Shown here: positions 15,516 to 25,006 of the stretch, piece after piece | How the letters are laid out: every line of letters begins with the position of its first letter | Numbering within the stretch: position 1 is the stretch's first letter | Source of the DNA: Acetobacter thailandicus | Lineage (GTDB): Bacteria; Pseudomonadota; Alphaproteobacteria; Acetobacterales; Acetobacteraceae | Direction: 5' to 3' | NCBI RefSeq assembly: GCF_011516655.1 | Contig: NZ_WOSV01000006.1 | Coordinates: 62,001 to 126,000 of the forward strand | Length of the DNA: 64,000 nt | Made by a program: the position numbers and the translations under genes | Notes under the pieces: generated by a model | Seen by the model: the letters and a program-made list of their open reading frames with translations, nothing else | The model's database searches: none | What the model was told of the DNA's origin: nothing

Positions 15516-18500
15516 ATGAATAAAACTGATGTAAAACGAATAAATTTATCCCGTTATTCTTTAATACTGTTGTCTGCTTTGCCTGCTCTGATGCCGTGGT
15601 GCTGGTCTGATATGGCCGAAGCTCAGAGCGAAGAGCGCCCGGCGTCAGAGGTCCGGAGTCCGAAGAAGGCGGTGCAGCATAAAAAAGTCTATGCCAGTAA
15701 GGGGCATACGCAGCCACAGGGAGCTGCTCAGTCTGCCGCGGCTGCGGTTTCGTCCGGGGCGGAGGTTCCGTCTTCTGTCGTCAGGAAAGTGCAGCAGGAT
15801 ACTGTTCTTTCCGGCAGGAAGGAGACCGTCACGGTCACAGGTTCGCGCCTGCAAAAGGGGCGCCTGACCGACAATATGGCGTCAATGACACTTGGCGAAG
15901 ATCAGATCAGGCATCGGGGCTACACCAATATTGGTATGGCCCTGATGACTGAAAACCCGAATTACAGCACACCGGCTAACAGCCCTGTGGGGGCAGCAGG
16001 AGGTGCTTTCGGTGCCGGGCAGACTTATGGTGATTTGCTGGGGCTGGGAGCTCAGCGCACGCTGACGCTGGTGAATGGCCGGCGTTTTGTATCATCCTCT
16101 ACGGCTTCGCAGTTTAGTGCGGTACAGGGCTCCCCGGTTGACCTGACAAACATCCCCACTTTGCTGATTAAAAAAGTTGATGTGGTCGTGGGTTCCGGCG
16201 GGCCGGTTTATGGGTCTGACGCTATTGCGGGTGTGCAGAACTTTATCCTGGATGATGATTATAAAGGCGTGAACCTGACCGGGCAGACCGGCTTTAGCCA
16301 GAAGGGTGATGGTATAGATTATCGTCTGGCGGGTAAGGCCGGTACTCATTTTGACCATGAGCGCGGCACAGTTGTGTTTGATGTTGAGTATAATCAGACC
16401 TTTGGCATGACAAATGCTGACAGGGCACGATGGGCCGGTACAAGCGATAAAAAACTGCAATATACGCGTAATCAGGCGGGTAACGGTTATGATCTGAGCC
16501 GCGGCAGCCGCGAGTATCTGCCGTTTACGCAAACCGGTGTGCCTGGCATGCTGGGTAATTATGGCGATTATCCTAACTATCAGGGAGTTGCGACGGGAAG
16601 CTCGATTACCAGCCCGGCCGGGCAGCCTCTTATTTTTAGTCAGGATGGCAGGTCGCTTGTGCCGCTCAGGCCCGGTACCCCGACGGGGGATGGATTTACG
16701 GCTGTCGGTAAAAAGGGGGAGATGAATGGTTTCCCTATAGGTAACTATGGAAATCTCTTAAATGACCAGCAGCGTCTGAACCTGACAACGCTCGGACATT
16801 ATGATTTTACCAGGCATCTGCGTTTTACTTATGAGGCCTGGTACGTCCACTCTTCAGTCGCGAATACAGCTTCGCAGCCTTATTACAACACTCAGATGTT
16901 CGATGATGTGTTTGACGGCCCCGGCCAGCCTAATGGCGCGATGGAGCTCAGCACGGATAATCCGTTTCTGACCTCTGAGGTGAGAGAGATCCTCAGACAA
17001 AACCTGGCAAATGCTGGCTTGCCGACGGATAAATTCTACCTCTCCCGTGCCAGCACAGATTATTATAAAGGCAAATATACAACGACGACTGACCTGTTCC
17101 GGTTTGTGGGTGGCCTGCAGGGTGACTTTAATGCAGGTCACAGGCACTTTGACTGGAAGGGGAGTTTTGAATATGGCCAGTATCGTTCGCGCACAAAGCA
17201 GACAGAACTTCTTTTACAGAACTATCTTAATGCCCTGAACGCGCAGGTTGATGGCGCGGGTAATATTGTCTGTGCACCAGATTATACTAATGCAGCTTAT
17301 CCGGCCTTTAGTCAGACCTGTGCGCCCCTTAATCCGTTTGGTTATGACCAGGCCTCCGGCGCAGCACGTGATTATATTCAGACCAGTGCGACGGCACGGT
17401 CTGTGAACCAGCAATGGGACCTGAATGCGGATGTGCGCAGCACAGTAATGAAGCTGCCAGCCGGTGACTGGACTTATGACTTTGGTTACGAACATCGCTT
17501 TGAGGAGACCAGCTTTAATCCTGGCGGATATTACCGCGGGCAGGAGATGGCAGACGGTACATACCAGTCATATGGGGCTAAAGTGGCAATGCAGAATGTG
17601 CAGGGCTCTTACCATACCAACGAGGTCTTTGCTGAAACACTCATCCCGCTTGTGTCGCCTCTTATGCATGTAAGGGGGGTTTATTCTCTTACGGCAACCG
17701 GTTCGGCCCGTTATGTCAATAACAGCATGACTGGTGGTTTCTGGGCCTATTCAGGCGGCGGCAGCTATGCGCCTGTGCGTGACATTGTGTTCCATGGAAA
17801 CTATACGACTTCGTTTCGTGCCCCTTCAGTCTCTGAGTTGTTTCAGCCAATGGGAACAATTTATAGCAAAGGGACAGACCCGTGCGATGTCACCGCCATT
17901 AATTCGGGGCCTAACCCTGTGCAACGGCGTATGAACTGCACGAAAGCCGGTGTGCCTAAGGATTTTCAGTCAAATTTTAATAAATTTTCTGTCAGAGGGC
18001 AGTCTGGCGGAAACAAAAATCTTAAAAATGAAGAAGCTTCACAGTTTACTGTTGGTACATCTGTTCAGCCGCGCTGGGTCAGAGGGTTAAGTATTGGAGT
18101 TGATGTGTATGATGTGCGTGTAAAAAAGCAGATTGAATCACTCAGCCTGGAACAGATACTGGCAGCATGCTATGATTCTGCTTCTTATCCTGATAATAAA
18201 TATTGCAATAGTTTTAGCAGAAACTCTGATTTTCAGATTAAAAATGGTTTTACTGCGGGTAACTACAATATTGGCACGCAGCATACACGTGCTATGCAGG
18301 TGCATGCCACGTATTACCTGCCTTTATCAAAACTTGGTCTGTCAGAAAATGCTGGTGCAGTGCAGACGACTGTGAATTATGCGCACAATATACGTCATAC
18401 AGGTCAGATTTTAACCACACGCTATCAGTATCTGGGTGATTCATCTGATTTGCGGGATAATTTTACAGCCAGCTTTAACTATATGCGCGGGCCACTCTTC

Positions 18501-18764
18501 GCTCAGTGGCAGATGCAGTATTATGGTAAAGCCAAATATAAGCTCCAGGTGCCTGGAGGGCTCTACCCGCATAATACTATGAAACAGTATTTCACGTTTA
18601 ATTTCACAACGGGATATACCTTCGCCAGGCATTACAATGTTAATTTTGTCATGAATAACGTGTTTAACGCCCGCCCTCAATATCCTTACCAGGGGGACAC
18701 CAGTCGCTACTGGAATGCGATTCTGGGGCGCAACTTTCAGGTGCAGGCCGGGGTTGAGTTCTGA
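15516..18764 (+). CDS. TonB-dependent outer-membrane receptor
   Basis: 1082 residues. Signal peptide with cleavage near AEA-QS, then about 75 residues of Lys/Ala-rich linker, the TonB box-like ETVTVTGSRL, a plug domain (LTLVNGRRFV, KKVDVVVGSGGPVYGSDAIAGV) and a 22-strand-type barrel ending in the aromatic-rich FQVQAGVEF. Barrel features such as TTSFRAPSVSELF and NVFNARPQYPY are typical of the family of large receptors for peptides, saccharides or metal chelates. A paired Cys pattern in the barrel loops (CAPDYTNAAYP, CAPLNPFG, CDVTAIN) resembles that of the next receptor, so the two are paralogues. Substrate not known; the neighbouring periplasmic dipeptidase suggests peptides. Confidence 0.92.
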   Translation: MNKTDVKRINLSRYSLILLSALPALMPWCWSDMAEAQSEERPASEVRSPKKAVQHKKVYASKGHTQPQGAAQSAAAAVSSGAEVPSSVVRKVQQDTVLSGRKETVTVTGSRLQKGRLTDNMASMTLGEDQIRHRGYTNIGMALMTENPNYSTPANSPVGAAGGAFGAGQTYGDLLGLGAQRTLTLVNGRRFVSSSTASQFSAVQGSPVDLTNIPTLLIKKVDVVVGSGGPVYGSDAIAGVQNFILDDDYKGVNLTGQTGFSQKGDGIDYRLAGKAGTHFDHERGTVVFDVEYNQTFGMTNADRARWAGTSDKKLQYTRNQAGNGYDLSRGSREYLPFTQTGVPGMLGNYGDYPNYQGVATGSSITSPAGQPLIFSQDGRSLVPLRPGTPTGDGFTAVGKKGEMNGFPIGNYGNLLNDQQRLNLTTLGHYDFTRHLRFTYEAWYVHSSVANTASQPYYNTQMFDDVFDGPGQPNGAMELSTDNPFLTSEVREILRQNLANAGLPTDKFYLSRASTDYYKGKYTTTTDLFRFVGGLQGDFNAGHRHFDWKGSFEYGQYRSRTKQTELLLQNYLNALNAQVDGAGNIVCAPDYTNAAYPAFSQTCAPLNPFGYDQASGAARDYIQTSATARSVNQQWDLNADVRSTVMKLPAGDWTYDFGYEHRFEETSFNPGGYYRGQEMADGTYQSYGAKVAMQNVQGSYHTNEVFAETLIPLVSPLMHVRGVYSLTATGSARYVNNSMTGGFWAYSGGGSYAPVRDIVFHGNYTTSFRAPSVSELFQPMGTIYSKGTDPCDVTAINSGPNPVQRRMNCTKAGVPKDFQSNFNKFSVRGQSGGNKNLKNEEASQFTVGTSVQPRWVRGLSIGVDVYDVRVKKQIESLSLEQILAACYDSASYPDNKYCNSFSRNSDFQIKNGFTAGNYNIGTQHTRAMQVHATYYLPLSKLGLSENAGAVQTTVNYAHNIRHTGQILTTRYQYLGDSSDLRDNFTASFNYMRGPLFAQWQMQYYGKAKYKLQVPGGLYPHNTMKQYFTFNFTTGYTFARHYNVNFVMNNVFNARPQYPYQGDTSRYWNAILGRNFQVQAGVEF

Positions 18765-18802
18765 TCTGATATCGAAATGACTTATCGTAAGAATGTGCAT
18801 TT

Positions 18803-18819
18803 CAGCCAGTTTCTGGCTG
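18803..18819 (+). terminator. Hairpin after the first TonB receptor
   Basis: CAGCCAG (18803-18809), loop TTT, CTGGCTG (18813-18819): a perfect 7-base stem 39 bases past the stop. No T run follows, so termination here is uncertain and the two receptors may be partly co-transcribed. Confidence 0.4.
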
Positions 18820-18981
18820 TGATCGGGGTGTAACTGTGGCGTAAATGCAGCAGTGTTGCGAAGAAAAAAAGACATGTGCTGATTCTGCATCGACAACTGA
18901 GGCGATAATTTCATAATCGAAACCGTCTAACGAAGTTCATGAAGTTGTCATAATTTCCTGTTGCAGAGGTCTTTCTTCCAT

Positions 18982-21900
18982 ATGATTCAGATACCCCACC
19001 GAAAGTCACAGGTGCGGCGGTCGTTCAGACTGTTGTATGTCTTGCCGGTTTTCTCAGCCGGCTTTTCCCTCTCAGCCTCGTTCGCTTATGCACAAACAAC
19101 TGGTGGAGCCGATACAACTGCGGCCGTTCATCATGTGAAGAAAAAAGCAACGCGTGCACGTAACGCCAGCACTGCTAAGGCATCATCTGCTCATCAGACC
19201 GCAGCGACCTCTGCCGGTCAGTCTAAGCAGGTTGCTACCAGCAAATCAGCAGTACGCGTCAGCAATGCGAAAACGCTTGATCAGGCAACTGTTGCCGGTA
19301 GTACCGAAGCTGTAACTGTGACAGGTTCGTTCCTTAAGCAGGCGCGTCAGTTCAGCGCAAACCCTGTGCAGACCATTACTGCTAAAGAAATTCAGCAGAC
19401 CGGTGTGACAAACGTTGGTGACTTCCTTCAGCGTATGCCATCAGTTGGTTCAGGCGGCACTGGCAACGCAGATACCAATGGTGGTGCAGGTATGTCCTGT
19501 ACTGACATCCGTAACCTTGGTGGTAACCGTGTGCTGGTTCTGGTTGATGGCAAGCGTGTCACACAGAGCTCAACAGGCGTTGGTCAGTGCGTTGACATGA
19601 ACTCCATCCCGGTGATGGCGATCAGCTCAATCGAAATTCTTAAAGATGGTGGTTCAGAGCTTTATGGTGCTGACGCAGTCTCCGGCGTTATCAACATTAA
19701 AATGAAGCATGACGTCAATACCGGTGGTGTGACCATGCGTGGCAGCCTCACGCAATATGGTGATAACCGTCAGTTTATGGCATCAGCTTATAAAGGCTGG
19801 AACTTCGACCATAACCGCGGCAACGTGACTATTTTTGGTCAGTTCAGCCATCAGGACGGTGTGAAGCAGTGGAACCGCAAATGGGCACGTAACCCACAGG
19901 TTTCTAACACTTCCAGCGGTTCGCAGAGTTATGGTTCGGTTATCTCTACCAGCGGTACGTTTTTTAATGATGCAGGAAGCCCGGTTTTTAACGGTAATTC
20001 TGCCGGTGGTCTGACACCTTACAGCAGCTCCAGCCGTTATAACTATGCGCAGGACCAGTCACTCCTCAACGAGCTTGATAACTCAAGCCTGATGGGTGAT
20101 GCACATTATGACTTTAACAAGCACTTCACGCTTTATTCTAACGTGATGTACAGTCATAAAACATCCTCAACGACAATGGCGCCTATGCCTGCTACAGGCA
20201 GCAACCCGCCTTCTACTCTGCCAAGCTCTATTATTATTCCGAGCAATTACCCTGGTAACACTAGCGGTGAAGAGCTGCAGATGTACCGTCGTATGGATGA
20301 ATTTGGCAAACGTAAAGCCGATACGTCAGTTGACGCACTGACCGCTATGGTTGGCGCAAAAGGCGATATTATCGCTGGCTGGAAATACGATGCCTCCTTC
20401 ACCTATGGTTCAACCATGGGCACAATGACGACATCAGGTGTGGGTAACTACGCAAAACTGCTTCAGGTCTGGGGTCTGTCTCCTGCAACACCAGGTGATT
20501 CCGGCAGTTCGCTGGTTTATAACCCGAATGCCTGTGCCGGTGCCGCCGGCTGCTCGTTCTCGAGCGCGCTGGGTCCTCTCTCTCAGGAGGCTACAGCTTA
20601 CGCCAACTATAAAGAGCACGATCACTATCACTATCAGCTGCGTGACACCAACGTACGTATTCACAACGACAACGTCGTGAAAATGCCGTATGCTCACGGT
20701 GGCAGCCTGGGTATTGCTCTTGGTATGGAACACCGTAGTGAGCAGCTGAGCTATACCCCTGACCCGCTTATTCAGCAGGGTGGTACGCTGAGCAACACAA
20801 TGGCTGCAACAGGTGGTGGCTTTAATGCCTCTGAAGCTTACCTTGAAGGTAACCTGACCCTGCTGCACAATGCGATGTTTGCTAAAAACCTGTCTATTGA
20901 TGGTCAGGGTCGTTATTCAGGCTATAATACTTTTGGTAATACCTATAACTGGAAAGTTGGTATTAACTGGGCGCCAACCCGTGATATCGCCTTCCGTGGT
21001 ACACTGGGTACGTCTTTCCGTCAGCCAAACGTGTTTGAGCTCTATGGCGGTCAGTATATGAGCTATAACGGGGCGAATGATCCATGTGACTCATCGCAGA
21101 TCACAACTTATGGTGCACTACAGCCAACCGTTATGGCAAACTGCATGAAGCATGGCATTAACCCTAAAAACTTTACAGAAGCAGGGGCAGGTCAGGTTGC
21201 AACCCTTATGGGGGGTAACACCAAGCTGCAGCCTGAGGTTGGCCGTACCTATACTTTTGGTGCAACCATGACACCACGCTGGGTTCCTGGCCTGATGACC
21301 AGCGTATCCTTCTGGCATTATCGTGTATCAAACATGATTACCTCGCTGCCAACACAGTATATTCTTGATAGCTGCTACACGGGTACAGGCACATCAAACT
21401 GTGCAGCGATTAACCGTCTGAGCAACGGACAGATCAACTCTGTTTCAGCTTACAATATCAATGGCGGTGCTATGACCACCAGTGGTATTGACTGGGATCT
21501 GACATACCGCATCCGTCTGACCTGGGAAGACTCGCTGATTATTTCGAATAACTTCCAGAAACTGGTGAGCTACAAGCAGCAGCTGGTTCCGGGTGGCCCG
21601 AAATATGACTATAAAGGCACGATCACCTATCAGGCCGGGGGCACATCTAACCCGACCGTACGTGACTATGCTTCTTTTACATGGCGTCATAACGACTTCA
21701 GCGTAACCTATATGCTGCAGTATATGAGCGGCATGCACTGGAACGACGGTTCAAACCGTATTTACAAATCACAGGGTTATGGTCGTGTTAAAACACCAAA
21801 CATGGTTCTTCAGGACCTGACCTTTAACTATAACTACAAGAAATGGGCATTCCAGTTCGAAGTTCAGAACCTTGCGAACAAACAGCCTCCGTTCCTTGTT

Positions 21901-21987
21901 AACTCTTCTGATAACAGTAACGACTCAACATATGGTGGTTACTATGCAGGTCGTACCTTCCTGCTGCAGGCTGGCACAACCTTCTGA
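18982..21987 (+). CDS. TonB-dependent outer-membrane receptor, high-expression codon use
   Basis: 1001 residues from ATG 18982, with GCAGAGG upstream; a TTG start seven codons earlier is possible but less likely. Signal peptide ending SFAYAQ, a Lys/Ala/Ser linker, TEAVTVTGSFL as TonB-box region, a plug with VGDFLQRMPSVG, RVLVLVDGKRV and SSIEILKDGGSELYGADAVSGVINI, and a barrel closing with RTFLLQAGTTF. Codons are strongly biased to GGT, CGT, AAC, GTT and GAA, unlike the first receptor and the rest of the window, which suggests a very abundant protein. The two receptors share architecture and Cys-bearing loops. It is followed by a strong terminator. Confidence 0.93.
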   Translation: MIQIPHRKSQVRRSFRLLYVLPVFSAGFSLSASFAYAQTTGGADTTAAVHHVKKKATRARNASTAKASSAHQTAATSAGQSKQVATSKSAVRVSNAKTLDQATVAGSTEAVTVTGSFLKQARQFSANPVQTITAKEIQQTGVTNVGDFLQRMPSVGSGGTGNADTNGGAGMSCTDIRNLGGNRVLVLVDGKRVTQSSTGVGQCVDMNSIPVMAISSIEILKDGGSELYGADAVSGVINIKMKHDVNTGGVTMRGSLTQYGDNRQFMASAYKGWNFDHNRGNVTIFGQFSHQDGVKQWNRKWARNPQVSNTSSGSQSYGSVISTSGTFFNDAGSPVFNGNSAGGLTPYSSSSRYNYAQDQSLLNELDNSSLMGDAHYDFNKHFTLYSNVMYSHKTSSTTMAPMPATGSNPPSTLPSSIIIPSNYPGNTSGEELQMYRRMDEFGKRKADTSVDALTAMVGAKGDIIAGWKYDASFTYGSTMGTMTTSGVGNYAKLLQVWGLSPATPGDSGSSLVYNPNACAGAAGCSFSSALGPLSQEATAYANYKEHDHYHYQLRDTNVRIHNDNVVKMPYAHGGSLGIALGMEHRSEQLSYTPDPLIQQGGTLSNTMAATGGGFNASEAYLEGNLTLLHNAMFAKNLSIDGQGRYSGYNTFGNTYNWKVGINWAPTRDIAFRGTLGTSFRQPNVFELYGGQYMSYNGANDPCDSSQITTYGALQPTVMANCMKHGINPKNFTEAGAGQVATLMGGNTKLQPEVGRTYTFGATMTPRWVPGLMTSVSFWHYRVSNMITSLPTQYILDSCYTGTGTSNCAAINRLSNGQINSVSAYNINGGAMTTSGIDWDLTYRIRLTWEDSLIISNNFQKLVSYKQQLVPGGPKYDYKGTITYQAGGTSNPTVRDYASFTWRHNDFSVTYMLQYMSGMHWNDGSNRIYKSQGYGRVKTPNMVLQDLTFNYNYKKWAFQFEVQNLANKQPPFLVNSSDNSNDSTYGGYYAGRTFLLQAGTTF

Positions 21988-22013
21988 TAAGATCTTCCTG
22001 ATCTGAAACAGGC

Positions 22014-22049
22014 AGGGCCGCTGTTGAGACATCAACAGCGGCCCTTTTT
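22014..22049 (+). terminator. Strong intrinsic terminator after the second TonB receptor
   Basis: GGGCCGCTGTTGA (22015-22027), loop GACA, TCAACAGCGGCCC (22032-22044): a perfect 13-base stem followed at once by TTTTT. Best terminator in the window, in keeping with a highly expressed gene. Confidence 0.95.
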
Positions 22050-22078
22050 GTATGAAAATAACCGGTTTTAATTCAGGT

Positions 22079-22900
22079 TTATAAAATCTGGCGCAGCTGA
22101 ATAGTGCGGTCATCATCTGTTTTAAGGGTGAGGGTGCTGCCACTGGCCTGCCAGCTTGTCGCAGCCCGCAGCAGCCCGTTAAATATGTCAGCCCGCTGCA
22201 TAATTGCGCCAGAGCAGGCCATGAGTGTATTCATGCCGCTTTGCTGGTGAATGATCCTGCCTTCTGGTCTGACAGTCATCCCCCCTGAGTAACGGTTGCA
22301 CCCGTCAGAGCCAGAGACATCACCTGTGGCGTTGATGTTGAGGGTCGGGGTTTGCTGCACATCCGGGGCCATATCAGTTGTTGCATCTGTAAGGCTTGGC
22401 CGGTCGTTGCCTGCCGTAACAGGAGTGCCGTTTAATGCCGTAACAACCCAGCTTGTGCCGTTAATAATCGCTGCTCTGGCAGGGTCGCCACCGCAGCCAT
22501 GATAAGTGCCCTGCGGTGTTTTTACGGTCACTGTCTCGCTGTAGGTCTGACCTGTTGTACTGTTTGTGCAGGTCTTAGGGGTCACATCAACTTTCATTTT
22601 TTTAGTGAGATAGGTTCTGTGCGCTGCATCGCTCTCATCCTCCGTCAGTGTTTTAATCTGTGTCGGTGCACCCTGCCGGTTAAAGGTGAGTGTGTTGCCA
22701 GAGAGCGTCAGGTGCCAGTCGGGCGAGGAGCCTGCTGCCTGATACACGTCATCTGAATTTTGTACGGACTGCGGCACTGCGGGAGAAGATTTATGAAATA
22801 AAGAGCATCCCCCCGTCAGGAGAGGCAGGCTCAGACTTAGTCCTCCCATAAGCATATGCCTGTAAGAGGTCGTGAAAACAGTTTTTGTTTTTCTGATCAT
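22079..22900 (-). CDS. META-domain lipoprotein (HslJ-like)
   Basis: 273 residues with a lipoprotein signal ending LLTGGC. The N-terminal half (about 40-150) resembles the lipocalin-like region often found before META domains; the C-terminal half is a META domain: GTSWVVTALNGTPV, the core NATGDVSGSDGCNRYSGG, and MNTLMACSGAIMQ, with paired Cys in the usual positions. HslJ-type proteins are envelope proteins linked to heat or novobiocin resistance, but the biochemical role is unknown. It is likely anchored to the outer membrane facing the periplasm. It converges on the terminator of the receptor gene. Confidence 0.85.
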   Translation of the reverse strand: MIRKTKTVFTTSYRHMLMGGLSLSLPLLTGGCSLFHKSSPAVPQSVQNSDDVYQAAGSSPDWHLTLSGNTLTFNRQGAPTQIKTLTEDESDAAHRTYLTKKMKVDVTPKTCTNSTTGQTYSETVTVKTPQGTYHGCGGDPARAAIINGTSWVVTALNGTPVTAGNDRPSLTDATTDMAPDVQQTPTLNINATGDVSGSDGCNRYSGGMTVRPEGRIIHQQSGMNTLMACSGAIMQRADIFNGLLRAATSWQASGSTLTLKTDDDRTIQLRQIL

Positions 22901-23114
22901 GGTATTCGCTGTTTTGTTTCAGAATATGTTTTTTCAGAATAGTAGAGCGGAGAAGATAATGCCAGTTTGCATTACTTTTCCGGTTATTTAACCTCTCTGA
23001 GGAGGCTGAAATTTATAAAGGGCAGGCGATAATACAGACCTGCCCATAGTGATACTGTTTCAAATAGTTCCGCGCTAACACCAGCCCGGACATGATAATG
23101 GCGTCACCTGTCAG

Positions 23115-24149
23115 TTACAGGTCGTCTTTGCTGCATAAAGCAATGTCAGAAGCCAGTTCATCAACACGGGCAGGGTCGGCATCCCACGCGAACATAAAGC
23201 GCGCGCCGCCACCAATGAAGGTATAAAAACGCCAGCCTCTGGCGCGGAGTTTTTCAAATAATATGTCTGACCCACGTACGAAGACACCATTGGCCTGCAC
23301 CGGAAAAAGCAGATCAACACCGGGAAGAGCCTTTATCGCATCAGCCAGCTTTTGTGCGCAGGCATTGCCATGTGCCCCGTTGCGCAGCCAGGCGCCACTT
23401 TCGAGCATATGCACCCAGGGGGCTGAAAGAAAACGCATTTTAGAGGCAAGCTGTCCGGCCTGTTTACAGCGATAGTCAAAGCCGTCTGCCAGGGCGGGGT
23501 CAAAGAAGACAACAGCCTCACCCACCATCATACCGTTTTTTGTGCCGCCAAAGCACAGCACATCCACACCGGCTTTCCAGGTTATGTCGGCCGGGCTGCA
23601 CCCGAGAGAGGCACAGGCATTGGCAAAGCGTGAGCCGTCCATATGCAGGCGCAGGCCAAGCGCACGGCAGGTTTGTGAAATGGCGCGTATTTCGTCGGGT
23701 GTATAAATTTCGCCGGTTTCTGTGGGTTGCGTGATAGTGACAGCCCGTGGGCGGGGGTAGTGAATGTCAGAACGGCAGGTGGCCAGAGAGCGGATATCCT
23801 CAGGGGTGAGCTTTGCGCTGTCAGTGCGTGCGACCAGCAGCTTTGCCCCGCCGGAGAAGAATTCAGGTGCGCCACATTCGTCAGTTTCGACATGCGCGCA
23901 TGAGGCACAGATCACGCTGTTGTAGGACTGGCATAAAGAAGCCAGAGCCAGCGAGTTTGCTGCCGTGCCGTTAAAAACGAAAAAGACCTCGCATTGTGTA
24001 TCAAACAGCGTGCGAAAGGCCTGTGCGGCGCGTGCTGTCCATTCATCCTCACCATAAGCGACGAGAGAACCACTATTGGCCTGTTGCATAGCCTCCCATG
24101 CTTCAGGGCAGGCCCCGGCATAGTTATCACTGGCAAATTGCTGGGCCAT
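23115..24149 (-). CDS. ltaE: Low-specificity L-threonine aldolase
   Basis: 344 residues, fold type I PLP enzyme of the beta-eliminating lyase family. Visible: FNGTAANSLAL (cofactor phosphate region), HMDGSRFANA at 169-178 with the Asp that holds the PLP ring nitrogen, and FGGTKNGMM with the Schiff-base Lys204. The predicted reaction is threonine or allo-threonine to glycine and acetaldehyde in the cytoplasm. This bacterial LtaE branch is the shorter, 340-residue type. The gene starts away from the nicotinamidase gene with 144 bases between them. Confidence 0.9.
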   Translation of the reverse strand: MAQQFASDNYAGACPEAWEAMQQANSGSLVAYGEDEWTARAAQAFRTLFDTQCEVFFVFNGTAANSLALASLCQSYNSVICASCAHVETDECGAPEFFSGGAKLLVARTDSAKLTPEDIRSLATCRSDIHYPRPRAVTITQPTETGEIYTPDEIRAISQTCRALGLRLHMDGSRFANACASLGCSPADITWKAGVDVLCFGGTKNGMMVGEAVVFFDPALADGFDYRCKQAGQLASKMRFLSAPWVHMLESGAWLRNGAHGNACAQKLADAIKALPGVDLLFPVQANGVFVRGSDILFEKLRARGWRFYTFIGGGARFMFAWDADPARVDELASDIALCSKDDL

Positions 24150-24293
24150 AACGTGTGCTCCTTAATGTGATGGCGGTCATGGCCCTGTTTAGCACAGCAA
24201 ACAGGTAGCAGGCAGAGGCAAAAGAGTGCTTTACTCGTTTTGCCCGGGCAGAGCAGCCTGTCTGCCCTATAGAGAAGACGGAGCACAGTGTAC

Positions 24294-24881
24294 ATGCCGG
24301 TTACTCCTGCAGATGCCCTGATTATTGTTGATGTTCAGAACGATTTTCTGCGTGGCGGGGCGCTGGTCGTGCCAGGGGCTGAGCGTATTCTGCCCGTTAT
24401 TAACCAGCTTACTGACATGCCTTTTCAGACTATTGTCACCACACAGGACTGGCACCCCGCAGACCACTGCTCTTTTCACAGCAGCGGGGGGCCATGGCCG
24501 CGCCACTGTGTGCAGGGCACATACGGGGCTGAGCTGTCTTCAGTGCTGCATACGCGCAGGGTGTCAGCCTTTTTCAGAAAAGGAACAATGCGGGACACGG
24601 ACAGTTATTCAGCCTTCTCTGATGCCGGAGGCTATCACCCCACAGGGCTGAACGGCTTTTTGCATGAGCGTGGGGTAAAGCGGGTTTTTGTGTGCGGGCT
24701 GGCTTATGATGTCTGCGTGGCTGATACCGCCTGTGACGCCGCGTTACTTGAGTTTGAGACCAGGGTTATTACCGATGCCTGCGCCAGCATTCAGCCCGAA
24801 ACCGCCCGCCAGGCGACCAGCCGCCTGCACCAGCGTATGATAGGCCTGGTAACTGCGCGTGATCTGAATATGAGAGCGTAA
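24294..24881 (+). CDS. pncA: Nicotinamidase/pyrazinamidase
   Basis: 195 residues. Catalytic triad Asp13 (IIVDVQNDF), Lys96 (RKGTMRD) and Cys141 (GLAYDVCV); metal ligands Asp52, His54 and His58 in TQDWHPADHCSF. The enzyme turns nicotinamide into nicotinate for NAD salvage in the cytoplasm. GGAG lies ten bases before the chosen ATG; a GTG two codons earlier is too near the ribosome site. A GCGGGG-CATA-CCCCGC hairpin lies 44 bases after the stop. Confidence 0.92.
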   Translation: MPVTPADALIIVDVQNDFLRGGALVVPGAERILPVINQLTDMPFQTIVTTQDWHPADHCSFHSSGGPWPRHCVQGTYGAELSSVLHTRRVSAFFRKGTMRDTDSYSAFSDAGGYHPTGLNGFLHERGVKRVFVCGLAYDVCVADTACDAALLEFETRVITDACASIQPETARQATSRLHQRMIGLVTARDLNMRA

Positions 24882-24924
24882 AAGCTGGCAGGTCAGTGCA
24901 ACCGAGCCATACACTGTGTTCAGG

Positions 24925-24940
24925 GCGGGGCATACCCCGC
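24925..24940 (+). terminator. Hairpin after pncA
   Basis: GCGGGG (24925-24930), loop CATA, CCCCGC (24935-24940), a perfect 6-base stem. No T run, so only a possible terminator or leader structure of the aldo/keto reductase gene. Confidence 0.35.
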
Positions 24941-25006
24941 ATAGACGGGCGGGCTTATCCTGGTTAGAGTCTGCGTCAACCTGAACTTCACAAGGAGGCT
25001 CTCCAG

